A DNA stretch of 64,000 bases, from the NCBI RefSeq assembly GCF_042649685.1, contig NZ_JBHRZT010000073.1:248001-312000 (forward strand), in the 5' to 3' direction. This document shows positions 25,978 to 34,220 of the stretch, piece after piece. Positions within the stretch are counted from its first letter, which is position 1. The number at the start of each line of letters is the position of its first letter. The notes beneath the pieces were generated by a model. That model was given only the letters and a program-made list of their open reading frames with translations, was not told where the DNA came from and searched no databases. This DNA comes from Bacillus_BA songklensis. GTDB lineage: Bacteria; Bacillota; Bacilli; Bacillales; Bacillaceae_H. The translations under genes and the position numbers were made by a program.

Positions 25978-26125
25978 ATGATGGAACATGGATAGAGAGC
26001 ATCCATGTTCCATCATTTACGCATAAGAGTTTGACAAGCAACCTTACGGTCCCTTGTCAAACTCTTATACGAAGATCTTTTTAGTGAATTCAAGATGGAT
26101 GAATGGAAATTAATACCTATTATTT
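25968..26125 (+). repeat. Dispersed twin-hairpin element, copy E6, 5' end eroded
   Basis: Hairpin 1 is AAATGATGGAACATGGAT with its complement. Hairpin 2 is AAGAGTTTGACAA with TTGTCAAACTCTT and a CCTTACGGTCC loop. The left terminal motif is replaced by the permease's 3' end. The TAA at 25975-25977 belongs to both. Confidence 0.8.
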
Positions 26126-26164
26126 GTTATGATAGGGGTGAGAAAAATAAAAAGGAGTGAAGGA

Positions 26165-27652
26165 ATGCGTTTTACCGTTATAGACAAACAGCTTTTGCCT
26201 GAGCCCCTGGCAGCACAGGGTTCTGACCTTCAACCGATTTCCTCTATCCCCCAGTGGTGCAATCCCCCGATGAATTCTTCTTTTTCGTACTCTGCCGATT
26301 TACAGTCTTTTCTTGATGGAAAAGAGCTTCTCCCCGATGACCTCCCATTCCCGCTTACACTTATTCACCAACATTATGAACATGGCTATCTATCCTATGT
26401 AAAAGGAATCAAGAAGGAAAAAGGATACTTTTGTCATCGCTGCGGCAATGAAAAGCAAGAACGATTTGCCTCTTTTCATTGTGCCCGGTGCCAACAAGTC
26501 TGTACGTATTGCCGTGCCTGTATCGTGATGGGAAGGGTGAGTGAATGTACACCGCTTCTTCGTTGGACAGGCCCTCCTCTTGCGTTTTCTCTTCCCGCTG
26601 ACATCCTTCATTGGGATGGCACGCTCTCGCCTGCTCAAAAGATCGCATCTGGCGCAGTGGTGACAGCTATTAAACATAAACAGGAACTTCTGGTATGGGC
26701 CGTGTGTGGTGCCGGGAAGACGGAAGTATTGTTCCCGGGAATTGAAGCAGCTTTAGCTTTCGGGAAAAAGGTGTGTATCGCCACTCCCCGGACAGATGTG
26801 GTACTGGAACTTAAGCCTCGTCTTCAGAAAGCTTTTGCCGAAGTCGAGGTGATCGCATTGTACGGCAGCAGTGAGGACAGGGGAAAGCAGGCACCGCTCA
26901 CCATTTCCACCACCCATCAGCTGCTTCGCTACTCTCAAGCGTTTGATGTGGTGATTATCGATGAAGTCGATGCTTTTCCGTATTCTGTCGAACCGATGCT
27001 TCAATATGCGGTACAAAAAGCGAAGAGAGAGGATGCAGCGGTCATTTATTTAACGGCCACGCCGAATCAAACATGGCAAAAAGAAGTCAAACAAGGGAAA
27101 CGAAAAGCCGTCACCATACCTGCTCGTTACCATCGCCATCCGCTGCCTGTTCCTCGCTTTGAATGGTGCGGCAACTGGAAAAAGAGTTTGAAGCAAAAGA
27201 GGCTTCCGTCAAATGTCCATGAATGGATCACCGAACGTTTTAAAGATGGGAAGCAATCGTTTTTGTTTATTCCCCGGATTGAGTTAATCCCTGAAGTGGT
27301 GAAATTGTTGAAGGTGATGGATGAACGGATAGAAGGAGTGCATGCGGAAGATCCGGATCGAAAAGAAAAAGTTTTGATGTTTCGGAATGGGCAGATTCCT
27401 TTGCTCGTAACAACGACGATTTTGGAAAGAGGAGTGACCGTACCGAATATTGATGTAGCGGTACTTGGAGCGGAAGATGATATTTTTACGGAAAGTGCCC
27501 TTGTACAGATTTCGGGCCGCGTCGGCAGAAGTGCGCAATTCCCTGACGGAGATTTAGTGTTTTTTCATTACGGCAAAACGAAAAATATGCTGCTCGCCAA
27601 AAGACAGATCGAGCAAATGAACAGGGAAGCACGAAAAAAAAGGAATGATTGA
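26165..27652 (+). CDS. comFA: ComFA, DNA-uptake ATPase/translocase
   Basis: The start is ATG 26165, with AAAGGAGTG upstream. The 495-residue superfamily-2 helicase-like ATPase has an N-terminal four-cysteine zinc motif (YFCHRCGNEKQ, CARCQQVCTYC, near 95-135). Walker A is VCGAGKTE (near 190), Walker B VIIDEVDAFP, motif III LTATP and motif VI QISGRVGRSAQFPDG. ComFA helps pull single-stranded transforming DNA into the cytoplasm and works with ComFC, whose gene follows three bases later. The family is normally ComK-controlled; I did not identify a convincing K-box. Confidence 0.94.
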   Translation: MRFTVIDKQLLPEPLAAQGSDLQPISSIPQWCNPPMNSSFSYSADLQSFLDGKELLPDDLPFPLTLIHQHYEHGYLSYVKGIKKEKGYFCHRCGNEKQERFASFHCARCQQVCTYCRACIVMGRVSECTPLLRWTGPPLAFSLPADILHWDGTLSPAQKIASGAVVTAIKHKQELLVWAVCGAGKTEVLFPGIEAALAFGKKVCIATPRTDVVLELKPRLQKAFAEVEVIALYGSSEDRGKQAPLTISTTHQLLRYSQAFDVVIIDEVDAFPYSVEPMLQYAVQKAKREDAAVIYLTATPNQTWQKEVKQGKRKAVTIPARYHRHPLPVPRFEWCGNWKKSLKQKRLPSNVHEWITERFKDGKQSFLFIPRIELIPEVVKLLKVMDERIEGVHAEDPDRKEKVLMFRNGQIPLLVTTTILERGVTVPNIDVAVLGAEDDIFTESALVQISGRVGRSAQFPDGDLVFFHYGKTKNMLLAKRQIEQMNREARKKRND

Positions 27653-27655
27653 CAG

Positions 27656-28369
27656 ATGAATGAGCATTGCCTGATTTGCGATCAAATGTTGAAGCGTCAC
27701 TTAACATGGACTACTTTGCTTTTTCCCTCAGAGCAACCCGTCATTTGTGAAAGGTGTGAGGGGAAATTTCAACTGATTGAAGGCGATATTTGTCAAGTAT
27801 GCGGCCGGCCGTTTCAAGAACTCGAAGAAAGCTATCGAAAAGGAGAACATTGCCTGGATTGTGTCAGGTGGGAAGAGAACGAAGGCTGGAGCGGCCTTCT
27901 CCGGCAAAATCGTTCTCTTTACCTTTACAACGATTGGATGAAAGAAATGATGGCCTTGTATAAGTTTCGGGGTGATTATAAATTATCGGAAGTGTTTCAA
28001 AGAAAGTGGGTGAAGCTATATCAAGCTCATTATGATTCCAGCTATTTGGTTGTTCCGATTCCCCTCAGCGAAGAAAGACTATATGAAAGAGGCTTTAATC
28101 AATCCGTCGTATTGGCGAATTTTCTGGCACAGCCTGTACACGATTTATTAGAACGCCATCATGTTGAAAAACAGTCACAAAAAACGCGGAAAGAGCGGCT
28201 GGAAACAGATCAGTTGTTTAGGGTGAAAAATAAGGCTGCCCTGGAAGGAAAGTCTGTATTGCTTATTGATGATATTTATACAACCGGCACAACACTAAGG
28301 CATGCAGCGAAGGGATTGAGTGAAGTCGGCTGTAAATCCGTTTCTTCTTTAACACTAGCTAGAGGATAA
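27656..28369 (+). CDS. comFC: ComFC, phosphoribosyltransferase-like competence protein
   Basis: The 237-residue protein has an N-terminal double zinc finger (CLICDQML, CERCEG, CQVCGRPF, CLDCVRW). A phosphoribosyltransferase-type domain follows, with VVPIPLSEERLYERGFNQS near 135 and the PRPP loop VLLIDDIYTTGTTL near 200. ComFC is needed for transformation and acts with ComFA. Spacing of three bases after comFA indicates one operon. Full length, no defects seen. Confidence 0.93.
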   Translation: MNEHCLICDQMLKRHLTWTTLLFPSEQPVICERCEGKFQLIEGDICQVCGRPFQELEESYRKGEHCLDCVRWEENEGWSGLLRQNRSLYLYNDWMKEMMALYKFRGDYKLSEVFQRKWVKLYQAHYDSSYLVVPIPLSEERLYERGFNQSVVLANFLAQPVHDLLERHHVEKQSQKTRKERLETDQLFRVKNKAALEGKSVLLIDDIYTTGTTLRHAAKGLSEVGCKSVSSLTLARG

Positions 28370-28387
28370 TAGGTATTTATACCTATA

Positions 28388-28413
28388 TAAAAATCCCTAT
28401 ATATGGGCGATAT
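28388..28413 (+). promoter_or_regulatory. SigD promoter upstream of yvyF
   Basis: TAAA (28388-28391), 14 bases, GGCGATAT (28406-28413): one mismatch to the consensus GCCGATAT. It lies 36 bases before the start codon. Confidence 0.75.
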
Positions 28414-28448
28414 GAAAACTAAAAAAGAAGAAAAAGGGAGTAGGGGAA

Positions 28449-28877
28449 ATGGGTCAGTTAGCGAATTGTCCACAATGCGGGAGCCTTTATATCCAAAATA
28501 AATTTCGGAGTGTATGTGAAGCTTGTTATAAAAAAGAAGATCAGCTCTTCCAAACTGTTTATGAATATATCCGTAAACGTGAAAACCGAATGGCTACGCT
28601 TATGCAGGTTGTAAGAGCAACGGGAGTAGAAGAGAGCCTCATTCATAAATTTATTAAACAAGGACGTCTGCAGCTTGCTCAATTTCCGAATCTCGGCTAT
28701 CCTTGCGACCAATGCGGTACGCTTATTCGTGAAGGGAAGATTTGTGTGGAGTGCCGGGATGAGTTAAAGAAAGAACTGAATACGATGAAAGAAATAGAAG
28801 AACGTCAACGGCAGGAACAAACAAAGACAACGGAGCGAGCAACGTATCATGTGATAGATAGGGATTTTTTAAAATAA
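28449..28877 (+). CDS. yvyF: YvyF, flagellar-operon zinc-ribbon protein
   Basis: The 142-residue protein has two zinc-ribbon-like cysteine pairs at each end: CPQCGSLY and CEACYKK, then CDQCGTLI and CVECRDEL. Between them lies a helical MerR-like segment (TLMQVVRATGVEESLIHKFI, near 50-75). It matches the flagellar-operon family that precedes flgM in Bacillus. Molecular function is unproven; DNA or RNA contact is plausible. A SigD promoter lies just upstream. Confidence 0.88.
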   Translation: MGQLANCPQCGSLYIQNKFRSVCEACYKKEDQLFQTVYEYIRKRENRMATLMQVVRATGVEESLIHKFIKQGRLQLAQFPNLGYPCDQCGTLIREGKICVECRDELKKELNTMKEIEERQRQEQTKTTERATYHVIDRDFLK

Positions 28878-28885
28878 AATGTGGG

Positions 28886-28926
28886 AAAAAAGTGATCGAG
28901 CAAAACAGCTTCATCACTTTTTTCTT
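28886..28926 (+). terminator. Intrinsic terminator of yvyF
   Basis: AAAAAAGTGAT pairs with ATCACTTTTTT. Confidence 0.75.
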
Positions 28927-28984
28927 TTGCGCAGACATAAATTGAGGAATGGCAACGAAATGTATAAAGAGAAACTTCCGTCAT

Positions 28985-29095
28985 GGGAAGAAGGTCTCTA
29001 TGGCAGTTAGTTGAGCTAATTTGGCTCTTAAAGGCGGCTGTTTATAGGTACTTGACAGTCTTACAGCCCGTTAGAGCGGGCGATAGACCTATCTA
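28985..29095 (+). other. Structured intergenic segment before the flgM promoter
   Basis: GGTCTCTAT near the left end can pair with ATAGACC near the right end. Inside is the hairpin GCCCGTTAGAGCGGGC (29066-29081), also found upstream of cccB (58089-58103). Class unknown. Confidence 0.4.
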
Positions 29096-29100
29096 AATGT

Positions 29101-29130
29101 GAAAGATGTGAGATTCGTCACATCTTTTGA
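29101..29130 (+). terminator. Hairpin with T run before the flgM promoter
   Basis: AAAGATGTGA pairs with TCACATCTTT. Confidence 0.6.
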
Positions 29131-29138
29131 TTAGATGA

Positions 29139-29165
29139 TAAACATTCCTCCGTTTTAGCCGATAA
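29139..29165 (+). promoter_or_regulatory. SigD promoter of flgM
   Basis: TAAA (29139-29142), 15 bases, GCCGATAA (29158-29165), a near-perfect flagellar sigma promoter. Confidence 0.88.
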
Positions 29166-29214
29166 TAAGTGTAAAGAAAAGAAGCGTTCATACTATCAAA
29201 AAGAGGTGAAGGAA

Positions 29215-29478
29215 ATGAAAATCAATTCATTTGGAACATTCGGTGTGAATCCATATAAAAAACAGATGGAAAAGACGGAAAACCTAAAAAATGCCTCAAA
29301 AAAACAGGATCAAGTCGAGATTTCTTCTGCGGCCAAGGAATTGCAGCAAGCTGATCGCATCTCCAAAGAACGCCAGGCGAAAATTGAATCGTTGAAGCAG
29401 CAAATTCAAAACGGGACGTACAAAGTGGATGCAGAAGCGGTAGCAAAAGGCATTATGGATTTTTATTCCAAAAAATAA
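29215..29478 (+). CDS. flgM: Anti-SigD factor FlgM
   Basis: The start is ATG 29215 with AGAGGTGAAGG upstream; GTG 29206 is a weaker choice. The 87-residue protein has the FlgM pattern: polar N-terminus (INSFGTFGVNPYKKQ) and the SigD-binding C-terminal helices (DQVEISSAAKELQQA, RQAKIESLKQQIQNGTYKVD, AVAKGIMDFY). FlgM holds SigD inactive until the hook is finished and FlgM is exported. It heads the flgM-flgN-flgK-flgL run under its own SigD promoter. Confidence 0.95.
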   Translation: MKINSFGTFGVNPYKKQMEKTENLKNASKKQDQVEISSAAKELQQADRISKERQAKIESLKQQIQNGTYKVDAEAVAKGIMDFYSKK

Positions 29479-29495
29479 TAAAGGAATGAACGAAC

Positions 29496-29987
29496 GTGCA
29501 AGCTGAAAAGCTAAGGGAGATTTTAACGAAGCAGCTTACTGTCCATAAAAGTTTACTGGCGATTGCAGAGCGGAAAACAGACATCATAAAAAAAGGTGAT
29601 CTTCAATCGCTGAATGAGATATTGAAACATGAACAAGCGCATATTGCTCTCATCAGTCAGCTGGAGCGGGAGCGAAACGAGGAGACAGTCAAACTGCTGA
29701 GCGGCCACCCCATTCAAGGGGAACAACCGACATTGTCAGATGTGATAGAAGCCGTTCATTCTACAGAGAAAGAACCATTAAGGAGTCTGCAAACCGAGCT
29801 GGTTGCTTGCATTCAGAGCTTAAAGGAACGGAATGAACTGAATCAGCAGCTCATTTATCAATCGATGCAATTTGTCAATTTGACGATGGATCTCATTCGA
29901 CCACAGCCCAAAAACTTCAATTACGAAAAACCAAAGAGACCAATAAATGCAGTAAAAAGCCACTCCATGTTTAATTCAAAGGCTTAA
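29496..29987 (+). CDS. flgN: FlgN-type flagellar export chaperone (YvyG)
   Basis: The 163-residue helical protein starts at GTG 29496, 17 bases after flgM. The family pattern shows in the N-terminal LREILTKQLTVHKSLLAIAE and KKGDLQSLNEILKHEQAHIA. The C-terminal NQQLIYQSMQFVNLTMDLI carries the hydrophobic helix that binds hook-filament junction proteins. FlgN escorts FlgK and FlgL, encoded directly downstream, to the export gate. Confidence 0.9.
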   Translation: MQAEKLREILTKQLTVHKSLLAIAERKTDIIKKGDLQSLNEILKHEQAHIALISQLERERNEETVKLLSGHPIQGEQPTLSDVIEAVHSTEKEPLRSLQTELVACIQSLKERNELNQQLIYQSMQFVNLTMDLIRPQPKNFNYEKPKRPINAVKSHSMFNSKA

Positions 29988-30010
29988 CGGAGAAACGGAG
30001 GAATCAACAC

Positions 30011-31636
30011 ATGCGCTCAACTTTCCACGGGCTTGAAACCGCCCGAAGGGGCATGGTAACCCAACAGGCAGCCCTTTATACGACAGGTCACAACATTGCC
30101 AATGCCAACACGCCCGGCTACACACGCCAGCGTGTCAATTTTCAGCAAACAGAACCATATCCCGCACCGGCCATGAATCGTCCTCAGATTCCTGGGCAGA
30201 TGGGGACAGGGGTAGAGGCTGGTTCGATTCAACGTGTGCGTGAGGGCTTCCTGGATGTCCAGTATCGTGGGGAAAACAACAAGCTTGGCTATTGGACATC
30301 CCGTTCAGATGCGATTACGAAAATGGAAGATATCATGAACGAGCCGAGCGATAACGGCTTGGCGAAAACGATGGACCAATTTTGGCAGTCTCTTCAAGAC
30401 TTGAGCGTCAACCCGGAGAATGAGGGAGCGCGTGCTGTTGTGCACCAGCGCGGAATTGCCGTAGCCGATACCTTTCATTACTTGTCTAGCTCCTTGTCAC
30501 AAATCCAAACGGACATCGGAAGCCAAATTGGAGTGTCTGTGACGGAAATTAACTCGATCGCTAAGCAAATTTCTCAAATTAATAAGCAAATTAGTGAAAT
30601 CGAGCCGCATGGCTATTTGCCAAACGACTTGTATGATGAGCGTGATCGGTTGCTTGATCAGTTGTCACAGCTCGTTGATGTAAAAGTAGAAGCAAAACCA
30701 GTGGGCGGAAATGCTCTCCCTATTGCAGAAGGAACATACAATGTTTCCATCGTCGACAGCAAAGGCAATGAGTATTCGCTTGTGACAGGAGACAGCTATC
30801 AGAAGATATCCGTTGAGCCGGGAAGCGATGTGGACGGTGACGGTGTAAAGGAAACGCCGACTGGTCCTATTACAAAGCTGACAATCGGAACGACTGATAT
30901 GCCTATAGCGGATGCAACGAGTGGTGGATCAATTCTGACTTCCGGCAAGCTGAAAGGATTAGTAGAATCGTACGGATATAGCGATGGTACAACAGATGCA
31001 AACGGAAACCTTGTAGTAAAAGGTATTTATCCTGATATGCTGACCAATTTGGATAACATGGCTTATTCATTTGCCACCTTGTTTAATGCCGTCCATAAAG
31101 AAGGTTACTCCTTAGGCGGCACTAAAACGGATATTGTCTTTTTCGATGAGCTTTCAACGGCTCAAGGAGCGGCTTCGAACATCTCAGTCTCAAAAAATAT
31201 AGATGATTTAGCTAATATCGCTGCTTCCACAAAAGAAAATGAATCAGGAAACGGGATGAATGCTATTAATCTCGCAAATGTAAGCAATATGCTTCTTTCA
31301 GCGGGAACCGTTGATTTACAAGGGGATGCTGGTTCATTAAACATCAGCAGTCTAAATCTCCCGCTAAAAACGGGAACGTTAAAAGCAAACTATGAAGGCT
31401 GGATCGGAAAGCTTGGAGTAGACGGCCAGCAGGCAGCACGTTTGAAAAATAACACGGAAGTTCTTCAGCAATCAGTGGATGAGCGCCGAGAGTCGGTCAG
31501 CTCTGTTTCGCTGGATGAAGAGATGACCAATATGATTCAGTTCCAGCATGCTTATAACGCAGCAGCGAGACAAATCACGGTGGTCGATGAAATGCTTGAT
31601 AAAATCATTAACGGTATGGGACTGGTAGGAAGGTAG
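30011..31636 (+). CDS. flgK: Flagellar hook-associated protein 1 FlgK
   Basis: The 541-residue protein has the N-terminal rod/hook motif STFHGLETARRGMVTQQAAL and NIANANTPGYTRQRVNF. A long helical and beta-domain middle follows, then the C-terminal D0 helix (SLDEEMTNMIQFQHAYNAAA, RQITVVDEMLDKIINGMG). It forms the first hook-filament junction ring. Its stop is 11 bases before flgL and it sits between its chaperone gene and its partner. No defects. Confidence 0.96.
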   Translation: MRSTFHGLETARRGMVTQQAALYTTGHNIANANTPGYTRQRVNFQQTEPYPAPAMNRPQIPGQMGTGVEAGSIQRVREGFLDVQYRGENNKLGYWTSRSDAITKMEDIMNEPSDNGLAKTMDQFWQSLQDLSVNPENEGARAVVHQRGIAVADTFHYLSSSLSQIQTDIGSQIGVSVTEINSIAKQISQINKQISEIEPHGYLPNDLYDERDRLLDQLSQLVDVKVEAKPVGGNALPIAEGTYNVSIVDSKGNEYSLVTGDSYQKISVEPGSDVDGDGVKETPTGPITKLTIGTTDMPIADATSGGSILTSGKLKGLVESYGYSDGTTDANGNLVVKGIYPDMLTNLDNMAYSFATLFNAVHKEGYSLGGTKTDIVFFDELSTAQGAASNISVSKNIDDLANIAASTKENESGNGMNAINLANVSNMLLSAGTVDLQGDAGSLNISSLNLPLKTGTLKANYEGWIGKLGVDGQQAARLKNNTEVLQQSVDERRESVSSVSLDEEMTNMIQFQHAYNAAARQITVVDEMLDKIINGMGLVGR

Positions 31637-31647
31637 GTGACTAAACG

Positions 31648-32535
31648 ATGCGCGTAACACAAGGTATGTTATCGGGAAATATGCTTCGCAATTTAAGCCA
31701 GAGTTACTCAAGACTTGGCAAATATCAGGATCAGTTGGCGACAGGCAAAAAGATTAATCGCCCTTCAGATGATCCGGTTGTCGCGATGAAAGGGATGTTC
31801 TATCGAACGAATTTGACAGAAGTCGAACAGTTCAAACGCAACTTTTCGGAAGCGTATAACTGGGTCGAGAATACGGACGCGGCATTGGATAAAGCGACTG
31901 AGGCCCTTCAGCGCATTCGCGAGCTGACCGTTCAGGCAAGTAACGGTACGTACGAAGAATCACAGCGACAAGCCATTGGTGATGAGGTTGCGCAGTTAAA
32001 GGAACACTTAGTGACCATCGCCAATACGAAGGTTGGAGACAAATATATTTTTAATGGAACGAATACATTAACGCAGCCTGTTCAAATAGATAGTGATGGA
32101 AAAATAACAGGTACACCAACAGGCCAGCAAGAGGTAACAATTGAGCTGGCGAAAGGAATCTACCTTCCGGTTAACCTGCGTCCGGATCAAGTGTTTAATC
32201 AGGATTTCTTTGATAAAATCGAGAAATTGCAGGGAAACCTGGAGAACGGCGGTTCAACAACAGACATTGGTCAGTCTCTTGCCGATATTGATGAAAATCT
32301 AAAAGCGATTTTGTCATCTCGCTCAGAAATCGGGGCAAGAACCAACCGTCTTGAAATGATGGAAGCAAGAATCGATGAACAAGAGGTCATCGCCAATCGT
32401 ATTTTATCGGATAACGAAGACGCAGACATTGAACGTGTAATTACCGATTTGAAAACACAAGAAAGTGTGCACCGTGCAGCCCTTGGAGTGGGATCAAGAA
32501 TTATTCAGCCTACTCTTATGGATTTCCTGCGTTAA
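31648..32535 (+). CDS. flgL: Flagellar hook-associated protein 3 FlgL
   Basis: The 295-residue flagellin-related protein has N-terminal RVTQGMLSGNMLRNLSQSYS with LATGKKINRPSDDPV, and ALQRIRELTVQASNGTYEE near 90. The C-terminal helix is DADIERVITDLKTQESVHRA. It forms the second junction ring between FlgK and the flagellin filament. An intrinsic terminator follows, so the downstream DUF6470-fliW-csrA genes get reduced read-through or use another promoter. Confidence 0.95.
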   Translation: MRVTQGMLSGNMLRNLSQSYSRLGKYQDQLATGKKINRPSDDPVVAMKGMFYRTNLTEVEQFKRNFSEAYNWVENTDAALDKATEALQRIRELTVQASNGTYEESQRQAIGDEVAQLKEHLVTIANTKVGDKYIFNGTNTLTQPVQIDSDGKITGTPTGQQEVTIELAKGIYLPVNLRPDQVFNQDFFDKIEKLQGNLENGGSTTDIGQSLADIDENLKAILSSRSEIGARTNRLEMMEARIDEQEVIANRILSDNEDADIERVITDLKTQESVHRAALGVGSRIIQPTLMDFLR

Positions 32536-32551
32536 TTGAAAATATATCTTG

Positions 32552-32581
32552 AAGCTATCTAGTTTTTAGATAGCTTTTTTG
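32552..32581 (+). terminator. Intrinsic terminator after flgL
   Basis: AGCTATCTA pairs with TAGATAGCT around GTTTT, followed by six T. Confidence 0.85.
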
Positions 32582-32598
32582 CTAGGAGGAACGAGCAT

Positions 32599-33189
32599 AT
32601 GCAGCTGCCGCAAATCAGGCTTGAATCCACAAATGCCAGAATCAAATTGAATATTGAAAAGCCTGTCCAGGAAATCCAGCAGCCCCAGGCAGAACTGTCT
32701 ATTGAACAACCCGCAGCCGAGCTGAACATTGAACGAACCCCTTCAAAGCTCACGATTGACCAAACGAAGGCCCGTGAGGATATGGATTTGAAACATATCT
32801 CAAGGCGTATTGAAGAGGCGGCACAACAGGGCTACCAGGACTGGCTGGACGGGCTGGAGCGGAGAGCACAAGACGGCGATGAGTTGATGAGAATTGAAAA
32901 CGGTGGAGACGCAATTGCAGAACAGGCAAAGCGGAACAGTGAACCGCCCATCTATGATTTTAACATCGGCTGGATTCCGTCAGCTAATAGTGTTCAAATC
33001 AGTTATGATCCGGGGAAAGTCGACATTCAGTGGAAGCAAAACAAGCCCATTATTAATGCCAGAGTAAACAAGCCGATTTTGAACTACGAGCCTGGAAAGA
33101 CTAACGTAGAGCTGGCACGGTATGCATCTTTAAAAGTAGACTTTGAAAACTTAAAATACGTTGGCATCAACTATGAACAAAAAATATAA
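32599..33189 (+). CDS. yviE: YviE (DUF6470) family protein
   Basis: The 196-residue protein follows GCTAGGAGGA at a good distance. It opens LPQIRLESTNARIKLNIEKP, then has repeated short beta-strand units around QPQAELSIEQPAAELNIE. A conserved WLDGLERRAQDGDELMRIE helix lies near 80-105, and a strand-rich C-terminus has VQISYDPGKVDIQW and LNYEPGKTNVELAR. The role is unknown. Its fixed place before fliW-csrA in Bacillus suggests a link to flagella. Confidence 0.88.
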   Translation: MQLPQIRLESTNARIKLNIEKPVQEIQQPQAELSIEQPAAELNIERTPSKLTIDQTKAREDMDLKHISRRIEEAAQQGYQDWLDGLERRAQDGDELMRIENGGDAIAEQAKRNSEPPIYDFNIGWIPSANSVQISYDPGKVDIQWKQNKPIINARVNKPILNYEPGKTNVELARYASLKVDFENLKYVGINYEQKI

Positions 33190-33201
33190 GGTTGTGAGAG
33201 C

Positions 33202-33636
33202 ATGAAGATTGAAACAAAATACCATGGGGAAATGGAAATAAGCGAACAACAAATCATTGACTTTGATCAGGGAATTCCGGGATTTGAAGATGAGCAGGCA
33301 TTTATCATCCTGCCTTTGGATGATGACCAAACCTTTTATATTTTGCAGTCAACTAAAACACCGCAGCTTGGCTTTATTATGACAAACCCGTTTCCTTTCT
33401 TTAAGGACTATGATTTCGAGATTGAGGAAAACTACATAGAACAGCTGGAACTCGAAAAAGCGGAAGATGCGGCGGTTTACGCTATTTTGAGCGTGAAAGA
33501 AAACTTTCATGACTCCACCGCCAACCTTCAGGCCCCTGTTATTATTAATATGAAAAATAATAGAGGAAAACAAATCATCTTAACGAATACGAACTATCAA
33601 ACAAAGCACAAACTATTCCAGCCAGCGGCAAAGTAA
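33202..33636 (+). CDS. fliW: Flagellar assembly factor FliW
   Basis: The 144-residue protein shows the family features: MKIETKYHGEMEI, FDQGIPGFEDEQAFIILPL, TPQLGFIMTNPFPFFKDYDF and ANLQAPVIINMKNNRGKQIIL. FliW binds either unexported flagellin or CsrA. When flagellin is exported, FliW is freed and captures CsrA, relieving repression of hag. csrA lies 13 bases downstream; hag is 6 kb away here because of an inserted Sig54 cluster. Confidence 0.95.
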   Translation: MKIETKYHGEMEISEQQIIDFDQGIPGFEDEQAFIILPLDDDQTFYILQSTKTPQLGFIMTNPFPFFKDYDFEIEENYIEQLELEKAEDAAVYAILSVKENFHDSTANLQAPVIINMKNNRGKQIILTNTNYQTKHKLFQPAAK

Positions 33637-33649
33637 GGAGGGGGCAAGC

Positions 33650-33880
33650 ATGCTCGTTCTCACACGGAAAACGAAAGAGTCGATTAAAATCGGGGATGAT
33701 ATCGAGATTACAGTGTTGTCAGTTAGTGGTGATCAAGTGAAAATTGGGATCAAAGCACCAAAAAGCGTTGAAATCCATCGGACGGAAATATATAACGAAA
33801 TTCAGAAAGAAAATGAAACGGCATCAACGACTGTGACGAATCTGATGGAAAAATTGAAGAACTGGAATATAAACAGCTAA
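33650..33880 (+). CDS. csrA: Carbon storage/translation regulator CsrA
   Basis: The 76-residue RNA-binding protein opens MLVLTRKTKESIKIGDDIEI and has VKIGIKAPKSVEIHRTEIY with the RNA-contacting Arg near residue 44. In B. subtilis CsrA binds GGA motifs in the hag leader and blocks translation. The hag leader here also contains GGA-bearing sites, including its AAGGAGG ribosome site. A hairpin terminator overlaps the stop. Confidence 0.95.
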   Translation: MLVLTRKTKESIKIGDDIEITVLSVSGDQVKIGIKAPKSVEIHRTEIYNEIQKENETASTTVTNLMEKLKNWNINS

Positions 33881-33910
33881 AACTGTCCGAGGGGCAGTTT
33901 TTATTTTTTG
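33879..33910 (+). terminator. Intrinsic terminator of csrA
   Basis: AAACTGTCC pairs with GGGCAGTTT (one G-T pair), followed by a T-rich tract. Confidence 0.8.
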
Positions 33911-34220
33911 TCTACCACTACATTGTCTTTTGGTTCTGGTGCAAGAAACTCATATGAAAGTAAAAGGTCAATACGTGTACTGGTATTGTGCAGTAATTCA
34001 GAAGGGAATAAGGTTGACTTTTATTTAAGTGAATCAACACATACAAAAGCAGCCAGGCACTTTTTCAAAAAGTCTTGGATGCTTGTTACTTTACAATATT
34101 ATAGGTCATTATGCTAGATAAAAATCCAGCATATTCTTTAAAGGTAAATCGGGACTTTCTAGAGAAATTCTTACATTATGGCGGTGGAAGCTGGCAACTT
34201 TAGAAGGAGGTTGATTGGAA
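33911..34220. other. A/T-rich stretch at the left edge of the Sig54 cluster
   Basis: No recognised gene. A 69-codon frame at 33908-34117 has no ribosome site or family resemblance. AAGGAGG at 34204-34210 serves the activator gene. This is the left junction of the accessory insertion between csrA and hag. Confidence 0.45.

Noticed and set aside
22181..26125. CRISPR array from the regularly recurring hairpins
   Set aside because: Repeats are ~200 bp, in both orientations, irregularly spaced and without short unique spacers or cas genes.
33908..34117. 69-codon frame after csrA
   Set aside because: It starts in the csrA terminator's T tract, lacks a ribosome site and resembles nothing I know.
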